15,561 nucleotides of DNA from Methanobacteriota archaeon (lineage in GTDB: Archaea; Thermoplasmatota; Poseidoniia; Poseidoniales; Poseidoniaceae). Below are positions 15,409-15,561 of the stretch, piece after piece. The stretch spans positions 1 to 15,561 of the forward strand of contig JABGWN010000172.1 of NCBI GenBank assembly GCA_018645535.1, in the 5' to 3' direction. How positions within the stretch are numbered: the first letter of the stretch is position 1; each line of letters begins with the position of its first letter. A model generated the notes under the pieces. It had not been told where the DNA came from. It searched no databases and saw nothing but the letters and a program-made list of their open reading frames with translations. The position numbers and the translations under genes were made by a program.

Positions 15409-15561
15409 TCAAACTGAGTCAATTCCACCAACAAGTGGCTTCGTAAGGCGAATTTCAGCTGCTTGGCTCAAATCCATCTCTCGGACTGCTGTCGCATCGA
15501 CCATTTGGCCATCAACGAATAACCAGTTGCTTCCACTTTCGGTTTCACAAGCCAATTCGGT
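15409..15561 (-). CDS. C-terminus of a cut-off protein with ubiquitin-like features
   Basis: The last 50 residues of a minus-strand gene are visible; its start lies beyond the window. The visible part contains NWLFVDGQMVDATAVREMDL, then AEIRLTKPLVGG, then four residues (IDSV) and TGA. Aligned without gaps to the C-terminal 33 residues of ubiquitin (IFAGKQLEDG... to ...LVLRLRGG), the hydrophobic positions match: LF with IF, Gln with Gln, Met with Leu, Asp with Asp, a Leu for Ile in the following turn, Ile-x-Leu in the last strand, and Gly-Gly at the same spacing. This suggests a beta-grasp (ubiquitin-like) domain, perhaps a precursor with a tail after Gly-Gly. The evidence is short and by eye; the reading frame is clear but the family call is tentative. 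It shares strand and probably transcript with rpoP. Confidence 0.5.
   Translation of the reverse strand, partial: TELACETESGSNWLFVDGQMVDATAVREMDLSQAAEIRLTKPLVGGIDSV

Noticed and set aside
1..15561. CRISPR arrays, insertion sequences, prophage or restriction/defence genes
   Set aside because: No direct-repeat array, transposase, terminal inverted repeat or defence-family motif was seen; apart from the acyltransferase question the window reads as chromosomal core and surface genes.

Overview
The window most likely comes from a marine Thermoplasmatota archaeon of the Marine Group II (Poseidoniales) type. It carries an archaeal type IIB topoisomerase A subunit, an AAA+ clamp-loader (RFC) subunit, the archaeal/eukaryotic RNA polymerase subunit P, a perfect archaeal Shine-Dalgarno (AGGTGAT), a TATA-like box and a very large multi-domain surface protein with a C-terminal membrane anchor. 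The lineage is inferred from gene content and style; there is no rRNA to confirm it.

Layout. Positions 1-2758 run on the plus strand: the 3' part of topoisomerase VI subunit A (cut by the window edge), a two-span membrane protein of unknown function, and an ArsR-like winged-helix regulator. The regulator converges, with only 3 bases between stop codons, on a long minus-strand block covering the rest of the window. In minus-strand (transcription) order this block holds: the C-terminus of a cut-off protein that looks ubiquitin-like (15561-15409); rpoP, a 53-residue gene; a divergent RFC small-subunit-like ATPase; tRNA-Arg(CCU) with encoded CCA; a four-span membrane protein of unknown function; a stand-alone SdhA/NadB-type flavoprotein; a HIT-family protein; a PlsC-like acyltransferase with a C-terminal membrane domain; a DUF2299-like protein; and a ~1670-residue surface protein. 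No stretch longer than about 100 bases lacks a gene.

How the genes fit together. The right end is information processing (transcription, clamp loading, tRNA). The middle (13876-8519) is a tightly packed probable operon with overlapping or abutting genes; a membrane protein, a flavoprotein and an acyltransferase together suggest membrane or lipid metabolism, but that is inference. The left minus-strand gene encodes a cell-surface protein: seven propeller-like repeats with a von Willebrand A domain inserted in the fourth, then NEW3/CARDB-like immunoglobulin-fold domains and a membrane anchor.

The points most worth a second look are the ubiquitin-like C-terminus with residues beyond a Gly-Gly, the vWA-in-propeller architecture, the RFC paralogue with a swapped Walker B acidic pair, and the flavoprotein that keeps the SdhA fold but has lost its dicarboxylate-binding residues.
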